Source: Rhodothermaeota bacterium MED-G19 (lineage in GTDB: Bacteria > Bacteroidota > Bacteroidia > Cytophagales > MED-G16). From it: 46,339 bases of DNA. A program made the position numbers and the translations under genes. The notes under the pieces are model-generated. The model was not told the DNA's origin and searched no databases. It was given only the letters and a program-made list of their open reading frames with translations. Positions 37,718 to 46,339 of the stretch are shown here, piece after piece (the first letter of the stretch is position 1; the number at the start of each line of letters is the position of its first letter). The stretch covers positions 1-46,339 of the forward strand of contig NTKI01000011.1 in the NCBI GenBank assembly GCA_002457315.1, read 5' to 3'.

Positions 37718-39336
37718 TTTAAAGAGAACCCTGGGCCTTTAACAAATCTTCCTGAATATTTATTGGTATGTTCTCCATTTAATAGAACAGGTACACCATT
37801 GACCAGCACATGATTAACCCCCTCTGCAAATTGAAGAGGTTCCTCAAATGTTGCATTATCTTTTACCTCATCTTTATTGAAAATAACAATGTCAGCAAAA
37901 TAATTTTCTTTAAGCAGCCCTCTCTCTTTTAACTTTAAGTTACTTGCTGGAAAACCTGTTAACCTCCTTATACCTTCTTCAAGAGGAAAGAGATTTTCAT
38001 CTCTTGAATATTTGCCAAGGACTCTTATAAAGCTACCAAAAGCTCTTGGATGAGTTCTAAAACTTTTACTTATATCACTGTAGATTCCAGCGTCAGAGCA
38101 GAAAGACACCCATGGTAAACTGATTTTTTTCCTAATATTTTCTTCAGACATACTAAAGTATATACACTGTATTCTGTTATCATCTTCTATTATCATATCA
38201 ATAATTGCCTCCTCAGGGCTCTGACCTCTCATATCAGCTGCCTCTGCAACAGTTTTTGCTAAATATTTCTTAGACATAGAAGCGGTCCTAAACCCTACCA
38301 TCAGAATTCCTTCTGGTGGTTGCTCTGATAATTCTTTTCTTATATCTTCCATCAATCTCTCTCTGACACTAGGATCTTTCATCCTATTAATCCATGCCCT
38401 GTGTCCTCCCTCTTGTACCCAGGTAGGTATAACCCCAGTTAAACCTGTAGAACTTGCGTTATATGTATATATATCTGCTGTAATTTTTAATCCTTCTTCT
38501 CTTACCTCTTCTACCCTTCTTATTACATCATCTATTTTTTTCCAGTTTGCTTTTCTAGAGCTTTTTAAGTGATATATTTCTGCGGGTATATCTGCATCTC
38601 TGGATATTGTTATTAATTCTTCTAGTGCCTCCATAACCTTATTGTCCTCATTTCTCATGTGAGAAATATACATACCTCCGTACTCTGAAGCAGTCTTGCA
38701 AATTTCAATTAACTCCTCAGTAGATGCATAGTCTCCAGGAGCATAAATAAGAGATGAGCCTATACCCATCGCACCTTCTTTCATAGATTTTTCTACTATT
38801 TTTTTCATTCTTTTCATCTCACCATCTGAAGCAGCTCTATTATCATACCCTACTTCTAAAATCCTTGTTGTCGCTGCACCAAGGAAAGAGGCAATATTTA
38901 ATGACACTCCATTTTCCTCTAGTTTATTCATTGCATCACCAAATGAAATTAATTTGCCGTCTTTATAATAAGGTCCAGGTGACGTACCTTCTCCAAAAAC
39001 TTCTAAAGTAACCCCTTGTTTTAAATCTGATAGTCCTCTTCCGTCATTCATTAGAGTCCCATAACCCCAACTTAACATATTAATAAAGCCAGGAGATACA
39101 GAAAGGCCAGTTGCGTCAATTGTAGTATCTGAAACAAAATTTGTGTTTTGCCCAACGTATATTATTTTATCATCTTTTATTCCAACAGACCCAATAAAAG
39201 GCTTATCTCCAGAGCCATCGTAAATAGTCCCATTGTAAATAACAAGGTCAGCTACAATTGGTTCAACGGGTTTTTTTGAACAAGAAAAAGAGAAAAACAA
39301 AAAGGTTAATATTAAAAAAGAGGAATAATTTTTCAT
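37714..39336 (-). CDS. D-aminoacylase-like amidohydrolase lipoprotein with altered metal site
   Basis: A 540-residue lipoprotein (FSFSC, Cys19) of the N-acyl-D-amino-acid deacylase group of the amidohydrolase superfamily. DLVIYNGTIYDGSG and the C-terminal LLKENYFADIVIFN are family marks. His226 (ISHMRNE), His256 (IYHLKS) and Asp415 (CSDAG) fit the TIM-barrel metal site. The usual HxH after strand 1 is replaced: SPGFINMLSWGYGT (about 81-94) lacks both histidines, and the cysteine-ligand position reads FGEGTS (Glu116). I have seen this variant in Bacteroidota annotations, so it is probably a stable subfamily with one metal or another reaction. Convergent with the sulfatase. Confidence 0.87.
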   Translation of the reverse strand: MKNYSSFLILTFLFFSFSCSKKPVEPIVADLVIYNGTIYDGSGDKPFIGSVGIKDDKIIYVGQNTNFVSDTTIDATGLSVSPGFINMLSWGYGTLMNDGRGLSDLKQGVTLEVFGEGTSPGPYYKDGKLISFGDAMNKLEENGVSLNIASFLGAATTRILEVGYDNRAASDGEMKRMKKIVEKSMKEGAMGIGSSLIYAPGDYASTEELIEICKTASEYGGMYISHMRNEDNKVMEALEELITISRDADIPAEIYHLKSSRKANWKKIDDVIRRVEEVREEGLKITADIYTYNASSTGLTGVIPTWVQEGGHRAWINRMKDPSVRERLMEDIRKELSEQPPEGILMVGFRTASMSKKYLAKTVAEAADMRGQSPEEAIIDMIIEDDNRIQCIYFSMSEENIRKKISLPWVSFCSDAGIYSDISKSFRTHPRAFGSFIRVLGKYSRDENLFPLEEGIRRLTGFPASNLKLKERGLLKENYFADIVIFNKDEVKDNATFEEPLQFAEGVNHVLVNGVPVLLNGEHTNKYSGRFVKGPGFSLN

Positions 39337-39377
39337 AGATTTAAGAATTGATTTTATTAAACAAGTATATAATTTTT

Positions 39378-39953
39378 ATGCTATCTCACATAAGAAAATT
39401 TACGTTAATTTTTTTCTTGCTTACATTATTGCCTTATCTCTCATTCTCTCAGAACAAACAGAATAGATATTACAACCCTTTTAGATTTTCGGTTTCTGGA
39501 TTAACAAAATTTGTAGTAGGTCCCAATGATCACATTAATAGTAAGTATTTGTTTGACCATGGAATTGGTCTATTAGGAGAGTTAATTTATACATTAGATC
39601 AAAAAGCAAAATATGAGATCTCTATTGAAGCTGGAATCATGAGAACTTTTTCTAATCCAGACAATTCGTCAACAGAAAAACCTTTAATACCTATAAGTAT
39701 CAATGCTTACTATTACTTTTTTGATGAAGAATTCTCACCTTTTATTGGGCTCGGTTTTGGAGCTGAATATTTACATAACTCTAATAAATATTTATTAGAA
39801 CCTATATTTAAAACTGTGATAGGAATATCTAATAATAACTTAAAAGTATTTGGTAGGTGGGGTGTATTAAAGTCAGGTGATTATTCAATTGAAATTGGTA
39901 TAGGTTATTCATTTAAGGAAAGACCTTGTGGGTGTTTTCCACAATCTAATTAG
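39378..39953 (+). CDS. Small exported protein, probable beta-barrel, unknown function
   Basis: A 191-residue protein from the ATG at 39378 (MLSHIRKFTLIFFLL), with a signal peptide ending near LSFSQ. An upstream ATG at 39348 would add ten residues before the signal and is less likely. The mature part alternates in a beta pattern (YEISIEAGIMR, ISINAYYYF, FIGLGFGAEY, FGRWG, YSIEIGIGYSF), as in porin-like eight-stranded outer-membrane barrels. It ends in PCGCFPQSN, with two close cysteines, which is unusual for a barrel end. No family recognised. Its 3' end overlaps the convergent lgt by 8 bp. Confidence 0.72.
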   Translation: MLSHIRKFTLIFFLLTLLPYLSFSQNKQNRYYNPFRFSVSGLTKFVVGPNDHINSKYLFDHGIGLLGELIYTLDQKAKYEISIEAGIMRTFSNPDNSSTEKPLIPISINAYYYFFDEEFSPFIGLGFGAEYLHNSNKYLLEPIFKTVIGISNNNLKVFGRWGVLKSGDYSIEIGIGYSFKERPCGCFPQSN

Positions 39954-41025
39954 TTGTTTTACTTCTAGGGTAAGTTTTAAAGAAAATTATTAACCCTAAA
40001 ATAATCATTGGAATACTTAGCCACTGCCCCATATTAAGCGGTATGTCTGATTCCCAATCAACTTGATTTTCTTTTAAGAGTTCATCAACAATTCTTAGTG
40101 TCCAAAGCACAATCATAAAAATTGAAAATATAAAACCATCATTTAGAGAGGACCTCCTGAAATACCATAAACTCAGTAGAGATATAAATAATAAAAGACA
40201 GTAAAACGCTTCGTACATCTGAGCAGGATGCCTAGGGATTCCTGTAGTGTAAATTTCGGCATAATACTTAGAGCCATTTTTAAATATTTTAAAGTCTAAA
40301 TCTTTTCCTTGTTCCTCATAAATATGTTTTCTTATACCCTCATAACCTATTAAATAATTTTTTACATTAGTCCTATAATAATTATTTTCATACTCCTCAT
40401 CTACACCTACACCTTCACCATACTCTAATCTAATTGTTAAAGGAATTCCATTTTCGGTTATGTCTCCATCCCTCTTATGAAATGTAATATTTTCAACTCT
40501 TCCATCAAACCTATATGATAATATGTCATTTACACTTCTTGCAAATACTACACCATTACCTGATTCTGTTGGTAGCCCAAGAATTTCTGAATTCATAAAA
40601 TTTCCTGTTCTTATGAAAGCTCCGGCAAGACATACAACAATAACAATTCTATCCATTACCCAAAAGAAGGGTTCATGTACTTTTCTTGAATAAATAATCA
40701 TCCCAAGTATAATAGAAATAGCAGCGCCATGACTTGCAAGTCCTCCTTCCCATATATATAAAATTTTTAAAGGATTAGAAAGGTAATAAACTGGATCGTA
40801 AAATAAACAATGACCAACTCTTGCTCCAACAATAGTTGCAATGACCATATATAAAGTTAATCTCTCAACTTCCTCAGGATCTCTTCCATCTAGCTTATAC
40901 ATCCAACGCATTATATATGAGCCTATCAAAAAACCTGAGGCAAATAGGAGACCGTACCATCTTGGTGGTAATCCAGATATTATTTCAGGGTTTGCGTTCC
41001 AAATTATGTAAAAAACGTATTCCAT
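39946..41025 (-). CDS. lgt: Prolipoprotein diacylglyceryl transferase
   Basis: The 359-residue inner-membrane enzyme that attaches diacylglycerol to the lipobox cysteine of prolipoproteins. RWYGLLFASGF (22-32), WEGGLASHGA (His99), RTGNFMNSEI (Arg139) and the late RHPAQMYEA (about 265) are all family motifs. Compared with E. coli Lgt (291 residues) there is a charged insertion of about 95 residues (165-262) between the RxGNFxN loop and HPAQ, probably periplasmic. Many lipoproteins in this window are its likely substrates. It starts 1 bp after trkH ends and is probably transcribed with trkA-trkH. Confidence 0.95.
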   Translation of the reverse strand: MEYVFYIIWNANPEIISGLPPRWYGLLFASGFLIGSYIMRWMYKLDGRDPEEVERLTLYMVIATIVGARVGHCLFYDPVYYLSNPLKILYIWEGGLASHGAAISIILGMIIYSRKVHEPFFWVMDRIVIVVCLAGAFIRTGNFMNSEILGLPTESGNGVVFARSVNDILSYRFDGRVENITFHKRDGDITENGIPLTIRLEYGEGVGVDEEYENNYYRTNVKNYLIGYEGIRKHIYEEQGKDLDFKIFKNGSKYYAEIYTTGIPRHPAQMYEAFYCLLLFISLLSLWYFRRSSLNDGFIFSIFMIVLWTLRIVDELLKENQVDWESDIPLNMGQWLSIPMIILGLIIFFKTYPRSKTTN

Positions 41026-41026
41026 A

Positions 41027-42484
41027 TTAATTATATTTCCAGAAAACTGGAGTTAATATCATTAAAAAGGTTAGTAGCTCCAATCTCCCAATAAACATTA
41101 ACAAAGAGAGTAAATACTTTCCAGCATTAGGGATAGAACTATAATTACTTGCTGGGCCTACATCACCAATCCCTGGACCTATATTCCCAAGTGTTGCAGC
41201 AACTGCACCTATTGAAGTGATAAAGTCTACTCCCAAAATAGTCATTATTATCGAGCCCAAAGAAAAAATAACAACATACAACATCATAAAGGCAAGTATG
41301 TTTGTAACTACACTTTGAGGAACTTTATTATTATTAAACTTTAAAGTGAAGACAGCAGACTGATGAAGTTGTTTTTTAATTTCATTATAGCTGTTTTTAA
41401 GAAGTATAACATGTCTCACAATCTTAATCCCTCCAGAAGTAGAACCAGCGGAGGCACCAAAAAACATTAATATAAAAAATAGAATTGTGATGAATTCTGT
41501 CCAACCTGTAAAGTCAACAATAGTAAATCCAGTAGTAGTTAATATTGATACTACGCTAAAAAGAGCAGACCTAAAAGTTTCCTCAGCATAAGAACTATCT
41601 ATTCCGAATAAAGTTAAAAAGATAATAAGGGTTAATATTACTGTGAAAAAGAAATAGATTCTAAACTCTTCATTATTAATAACTTTCTTAAAATTAAGAT
41701 TAATGGCAAAATATGTTAAAGTAAAATTTGTAGCTGAAATAAACATAAATAGGATGATTGTATATTGAATCAGTGGAGATTCAAAATAACCAATACTAGC
41801 ATTTTTTGTTGAAAAACCTCCAGTTGCAAAAGTAGTCATAGCATGATTAATTGCCTGGAAAGAATCCATTCCCTCAGCCCATAATATAAAAAAAAGAACC
41901 ACTGTAAACGATATATATATTTGCCATAACCTCTGAGCAGTCTCTTTTATTCTAGGTTGTAATTTATCAACTGAGACACCCGGGGCTTCTGCAACAAATA
42001 ACTGCATGCCACCAATGCCTAAGAATGGTAAAATAGCTACTGCTAGTACAATTATACCCATACCACCTATCCACTGAGTTAAACTTCTCCAGTATAGAAT
42101 ACCATGATCTAGTGATTCAATATCATTTAAAATAGATGCTCCAGTTGTTGTATACCCAGAAACAGTCTCAAAAAAAGCATTAGCAGTACCAGGTATTTGA
42201 CCAGTTAATATATAAGGGAGCATACCAAAAAGACACATAAAAATCCAAGAAGATGTGACAATGAGATACCCATCTCTTTTTCTCAATTCTTTATTTTGAT
42301 TATTTCTAGTAGTATAATAAAAGATAAAACCTATAGAAGAATTTATCAATGAAGAAAGTAATATTCCTTTCCAAGAACTTTCAATATGATATATACCAAA
42401 CGGAACAGCAGTAAGCATAAGAAACCCATTAATCATTAATAGAATTCCAATAATATTCCCTATAACTTTTAAATTGAACCTCAT
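41027..42484 (-). CDS. trkH: TrkH family potassium uptake channel subunit
   Basis: A 485-residue membrane protein of the SKT family. Four P-loop filters are recognisable: GYTTTGAS, TFATGGFST, STILTTTGF-like sequence (SILTTTGFTIV) and TLGNIGPG, each around a conserved glycine that lines the K+ path. About ten transmembrane segments surround them. It works with the regulatory ring TrkA, whose gene overlaps its start by 4 bp (ATGA). The product takes up K+ across the inner membrane. lgt follows 1 bp downstream. Confidence 0.95.
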   Translation of the reverse strand: MRFNLKVIGNIIGILLMINGFLMLTAVPFGIYHIESSWKGILLSSLINSSIGFIFYYTTRNNQNKELRKRDGYLIVTSSWIFMCLFGMLPYILTGQIPGTANAFFETVSGYTTTGASILNDIESLDHGILYWRSLTQWIGGMGIIVLAVAILPFLGIGGMQLFVAEAPGVSVDKLQPRIKETAQRLWQIYISFTVVLFFILWAEGMDSFQAINHAMTTFATGGFSTKNASIGYFESPLIQYTIILFMFISATNFTLTYFAINLNFKKVINNEEFRIYFFFTVILTLIIFLTLFGIDSSYAEETFRSALFSVVSILTTTGFTIVDFTGWTEFITILFFILMFFGASAGSTSGGIKIVRHVILLKNSYNEIKKQLHQSAVFTLKFNNNKVPQSVVTNILAFMMLYVVIFSLGSIIMTILGVDFITSIGAVAATLGNIGPGIGDVGPASNYSSIPNAGKYLLSLLMFIGRLELLTFLMILTPVFWKYN

Positions 42485-43842
42485 TTAAACATTGACTCTA
42501 TAGTATTCTTTGTTTCTTTTTTGGTAACTACAATAACCCTGTCTTCCGCCTCAAACTCAAATTCACCCCTTGGGAATAATGCTTTATCACCTCTGGTAAG
42601 GCCTCCTACTATACTATCTTTTGGAAAATTTAAATCTTTTAATTTTTTACCTAACAGTTCAGATCCTGGTTTCACTTCAACTTCTATTATTTCAGCATCA
42701 ACACCTTGTAATGTAGAATAATCCAAGAACTTACTTTCACTTATATATTTTGTTATAAAATTTGCAGCCAAATACTTTATGTTAATTGTGGTATTTAATC
42801 CCATGTTTTGCGCTAGCGGTATAAAGTCAATATTTTCAACTTGAGATATGGTCTTCCTTACTCCAGATTCTTTTGCTGCAAGTGATGCTAAAATATTTTT
42901 TTCAGTTTCATATGAAAGAGCAAGAAAAGCATCCATATTATCTAGATCTTCTTCTTTCATCAAATCAATATTTGTAGCAGAACCATTAATAACCATAACA
43001 TTTGGTAATTCATCCGCAAATCTTTCACACTTTATAATATCGTCACAAATTAATTTTATATTATATTTTTTAGAAAGATATTTTGCGGTCATATAAGCAA
43101 GTGGAGATCCTCCAAATATCATTATATTTTTGATGTCTAAACTCTCTTTCCCTGCTAAAGAAAGAACCTTATCAACACCTTTTTCAGACTCTGTGATAAA
43201 GTAAGCATGATCACCCTCCTTAAGAACATTGTGGGAGCGGGGAATGATAGTTTCATTGTGAATTACATCTTCAATATCTCTAACTATAGCAACCGGGGTA
43301 TAATTAGTATCAGGGTTTAAATAGGTTGATTCAGCTAATGATTTATCTTTTAATTCAGATTTCTCATCAATCATAATCCCTATGAGATGTAGTTTACCTC
43401 CTTCAAACTCTAAAGAGTCTGTTGCAGCAGATTCTTTGAGAAGGTTTTTAATCTCACTTGCTCCTAATGCTTCTGGATAAATAACCTCATCAATACCTAA
43501 AGAAGCTAAATTAAAAGTATCCTTTCTGTGTAATAACTCAGTATTTGAAATTCTAGCTATACATTTTTTTGCACCAAAATTTTTACCAATTAAGCAAGAT
43601 AAAATATTTACCTGTTGTGATGATGTTACAGCAATTAATAGGTCTGCTTTTTTTGCTCCTGCAGCTTCAAGAGTTCTAATAGATGTTGCATCACCCTTTA
43701 TTATAGATACATCAAGGTTGTGTGAGGCTTTTTCGAGCGCTTTTTTATCATGGTCAACAATGACTATATTATGAGATTCCTGTGCAAGTAACTTAGAAAG
43801 GTAAAAACCAACTTCACCTGTTCCCGCAATAATTATATTCAT
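42481..43842 (-). CDS. trkA: Trk potassium uptake regulatory subunit
   Basis: A 453-residue peripheral protein with two RCK units. The first Rossmann motif is intact (AGTGEVGFYLSKLL, 6-19) with the acidic end VDHD (29-32); a TrkA-C domain (about 140-220) follows, then a second RCK-N whose glycine motif is degenerate (FGGSPLAYMTA, 243-253), and a last TrkA-C (370-453). It gates TrkH in response to nucleotides. The degenerate second motif suggests that only the first site binds NAD(H) or ATP well. A promoter lies 21-52 bp upstream. Confidence 0.94.
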   Translation of the reverse strand: MNIIIAGTGEVGFYLSKLLAQESHNIVIVDHDKKALEKASHNLDVSIIKGDATSIRTLEAAGAKKADLLIAVTSSQQVNILSCLIGKNFGAKKCIARISNTELLHRKDTFNLASLGIDEVIYPEALGASEIKNLLKESAATDSLEFEGGKLHLIGIMIDEKSELKDKSLAESTYLNPDTNYTPVAIVRDIEDVIHNETIIPRSHNVLKEGDHAYFITESEKGVDKVLSLAGKESLDIKNIMIFGGSPLAYMTAKYLSKKYNIKLICDDIIKCERFADELPNVMVINGSATNIDLMKEEDLDNMDAFLALSYETEKNILASLAAKESGVRKTISQVENIDFIPLAQNMGLNTTINIKYLAANFITKYISESKFLDYSTLQGVDAEIIEVEVKPGSELLGKKLKDLNFPKDSIVGGLTRGDKALFPRGEFEFEAEDRVIVVTKKETKNTIESMFK

Positions 43843-43862
43843 ATTTTGCTTTTATCGCAGTA

Positions 43863-43894
43863 CAAATATAAAAATTTGTTGCCATATGAGTCAA
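43863..43894 (-). promoter_or_regulatory. Bacteroidota-type promoter of trkA-trkH-lgt
   Basis: On the minus strand TTG (43894-43892), a 21-bp spacer and TATATTTG (43870-43863) match TTG-N(21)-TAnnTTTG. The -33 element overlaps the stop codon of the upstream symporter gene. Start of transcription near 43856 would give a leader of about 14 nt. Confidence 0.65.
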
Positions 43895-45245
43895 TTTAAT
43901 TTTTTAAAATAATCTTTAGCCATTTTCTCAACTTTTGGTGCTAGAATTAGTGCAGAGATTAATGTTGGGAAGGCCATAATACCGTAGGAAAGATCAATTA
44001 AACTAATAACAAACTTTAGCGATGATACTGAGCCTATTAATATTAGGATTAAGTAGAACACTCTATAATGAGGACTGTGTTTTTCTCCAAATAAAAATGC
44101 TGTACACCTTTCTCCAAAAAAGGATAAACTAAAAAGAGTAGAAATTGCAAAGGTTAAAGTTGTAAACAAGAGTATATAAGGTCCAAAATTTGGCATTGAA
44201 CTACTGAATGCATAATTAACCATTTCTATACCTGCATAATTATAGTTTGTCCAAGAACCGGTAACCAAGACACATAAGGCGGTAAGGGTACAAACAATTA
44301 TGGTATCTACAAATGGACCAATCATTGAGACTAAACCCTCCTCTACTGGATTCTCAGTTTTACTTGAAGCATGAATTATAGGAGCTGTCCCAATTCCAGC
44401 TTCATTAGAGAAAGAAGCTCTTCTTGCCCCAATCAATATGATAGAGCCAATTGACCCTCCTAAAACTGAGTTTGCAGTGAATGCGTCTGTAATTATAAGG
44501 ATAAGACTTGGCAACACCATATCATAATGGATTACCATAATATAAAATACCATAATCATATAAACTAGAACCATAATTGGAGCTATTTTACTTGCAACTT
44601 TTCCTATTCTCTTAATCCCACCTAAGATCACAGAGGAAACAAGAATTGCAATGAATACACCAATTATTAGATCATTATAAAACTTATCATCAAACAAAAA
44701 ATTTTCTTTAATAATAACAGCATTTACTACTTCAACAATCTGATTTGATTGGAAAATTGGGGATACACCAAGCATCCCAAAAAAACAAAATATAATAGCC
44801 ATTGGTTTCCATTTTTTACCTAGACCCTTAGAAATTACTATCATTGGTCCGCCATAAAATTTATTATCTACTTTTTTTCTATATAAAACAGATAAGGAAC
44901 AAGTATAAAACTTTGTTACCATTCCAAACAATGCCGTGACCCACATCCAAAATATTGCTCCTGGACCACCAAGGGAAATAGCAATAGCAACACCACTAAT
45001 ATTTCCCATACCAACTATTCCCGCTATTTGACTTGAAGCACTTTCAAAGGAACTTAATCCTTTTTCAGAATTATCTTTCTTACTTATAAGTTTAAATGAA
45101 TGTTTAAAATATAATAACGGAGCAAGTTTTGACCTAACAGAAAAATATAATCCAGCACCTATAAGTAATGAAATTAGAATAGGGCCATTCCAAAGAAAGT
45201 CAGCTGAAGTTATAATTAGGTCTGAAAAAAATGATATTAAGTCCA

Positions 45246-45246
<1 letters not shown>
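43891..45246 (-). CDS. Alanine or glycine:cation symporter (AGCS family)
   Basis: A 451-residue transporter with about eleven transmembrane segments. GVGMGNISGVA-like sequence (IVGMGNISGVAIA, about 75-87), GGPGAIFWMW, FYGGPMIVISKGLG and NEAGIGTAPI are hallmark AGCS sequences, including the asparagine that binds sodium. It should import alanine or glycine with Na+. The start ATG overlaps the ftsY stop by 1 bp, so it is translated from the ftsY message. trkA has its own promoter at its 3' end. Confidence 0.93.

Positions 45247-46339
<1,093 letters not shown>

Overview
The window reads as a stretch of chromosome from a member of the Bacteroidota, most likely a free-living, probably marine Flavobacteriales-type organism with a compact, AT-rich genome. 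The evidence is direct: two proteins end in type IX secretion (T9SS) sorting domains; there is a TonB-dependent receptor/DUF4249 lipoprotein pair; ribosomal protein L31 is the cysteine-free type B; the 2-oxoacid dehydrogenase E1 is an alpha/beta fusion; bacillithiol genes (bshC, ypdA) are present; and three promoters fit the Bacteroidota consensus TTG-N(19-21)-TAnnTTTG. Genes are tightly packed. No gap exceeds about 105 bp, so no gene-free stretch of 300 bases exists. I see no rRNA, tRNA, CRISPR array, transposase or phage gene. Species-level placement is inference.

Layout. 1-10262 is mostly a minus-strand block: a secreted repeat-type protein cut by the window edge, a large VPS10/BNR beta-propeller protein, a penicillin-acylase-type Ntn hydrolase, lipoyl synthase (lipA) and a secreted probable beta-barrel protein. 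A divergent plus-strand pair, a short neutral ceramidase and a NagZ-like GH3 hydrolase, is inserted in it. 10347-15043 (plus) holds an OsmC protein and a 1428-residue T9SS-exported protein with a zinc-peptidase-like HExxH...E centre. 15101-19234 (minus) holds a probable pentameric ligand-gated ion channel, a small lipoprotein, the fused E1 and a DoxX membrane protein. 19339-20486 (plus) is ispF-mnmD.

20489-31556 (minus) is a long series of closely spaced genes in transcription order rpmE2, terminator, holB, lipoprotein cyclophilin, RmlD-like reductase, short T9SS protein, rimO, bshC, ypdA, TonB receptor, DUF4249 lipoprotein. 31651-37717 (plus) is a tight four-gene run: MsbA-like exporter, gmhA, S9 oligopeptidase lipoprotein and sulfatase lipoprotein. 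37714-39336 (minus) is a D-aminoacylase-like lipoprotein that lacks part of the canonical metal site. 39378-39953 (plus) is a small probable beta-barrel protein. 39946-46339 (minus) is ftsY (N-terminus off the window), an alanine/sodium symporter, then trkA-trkH-lgt behind its own promoter.

Functional themes: envelope and secretion (Lgt, FtsY, MsbA, GmhA, T9SS cargo); thiol redox through bacillithiol (BshC makes it, YpdA probably reduces its disulfide); lipoate-dependent oxidation (LipA makes the cofactor used by the E1 complex); and a conspicuous set of exported hydrolases for amide, sugar, sulfate-ester and peptide substrates. The most notable items are the ligand-gated channel homologue, the T9SS HExxH protein, a one-base break in the Glu-Pro hexanucleotide repeat of ftsY, and a recently duplicated 51-bp repeat that lengthens ribosomal protein L31.
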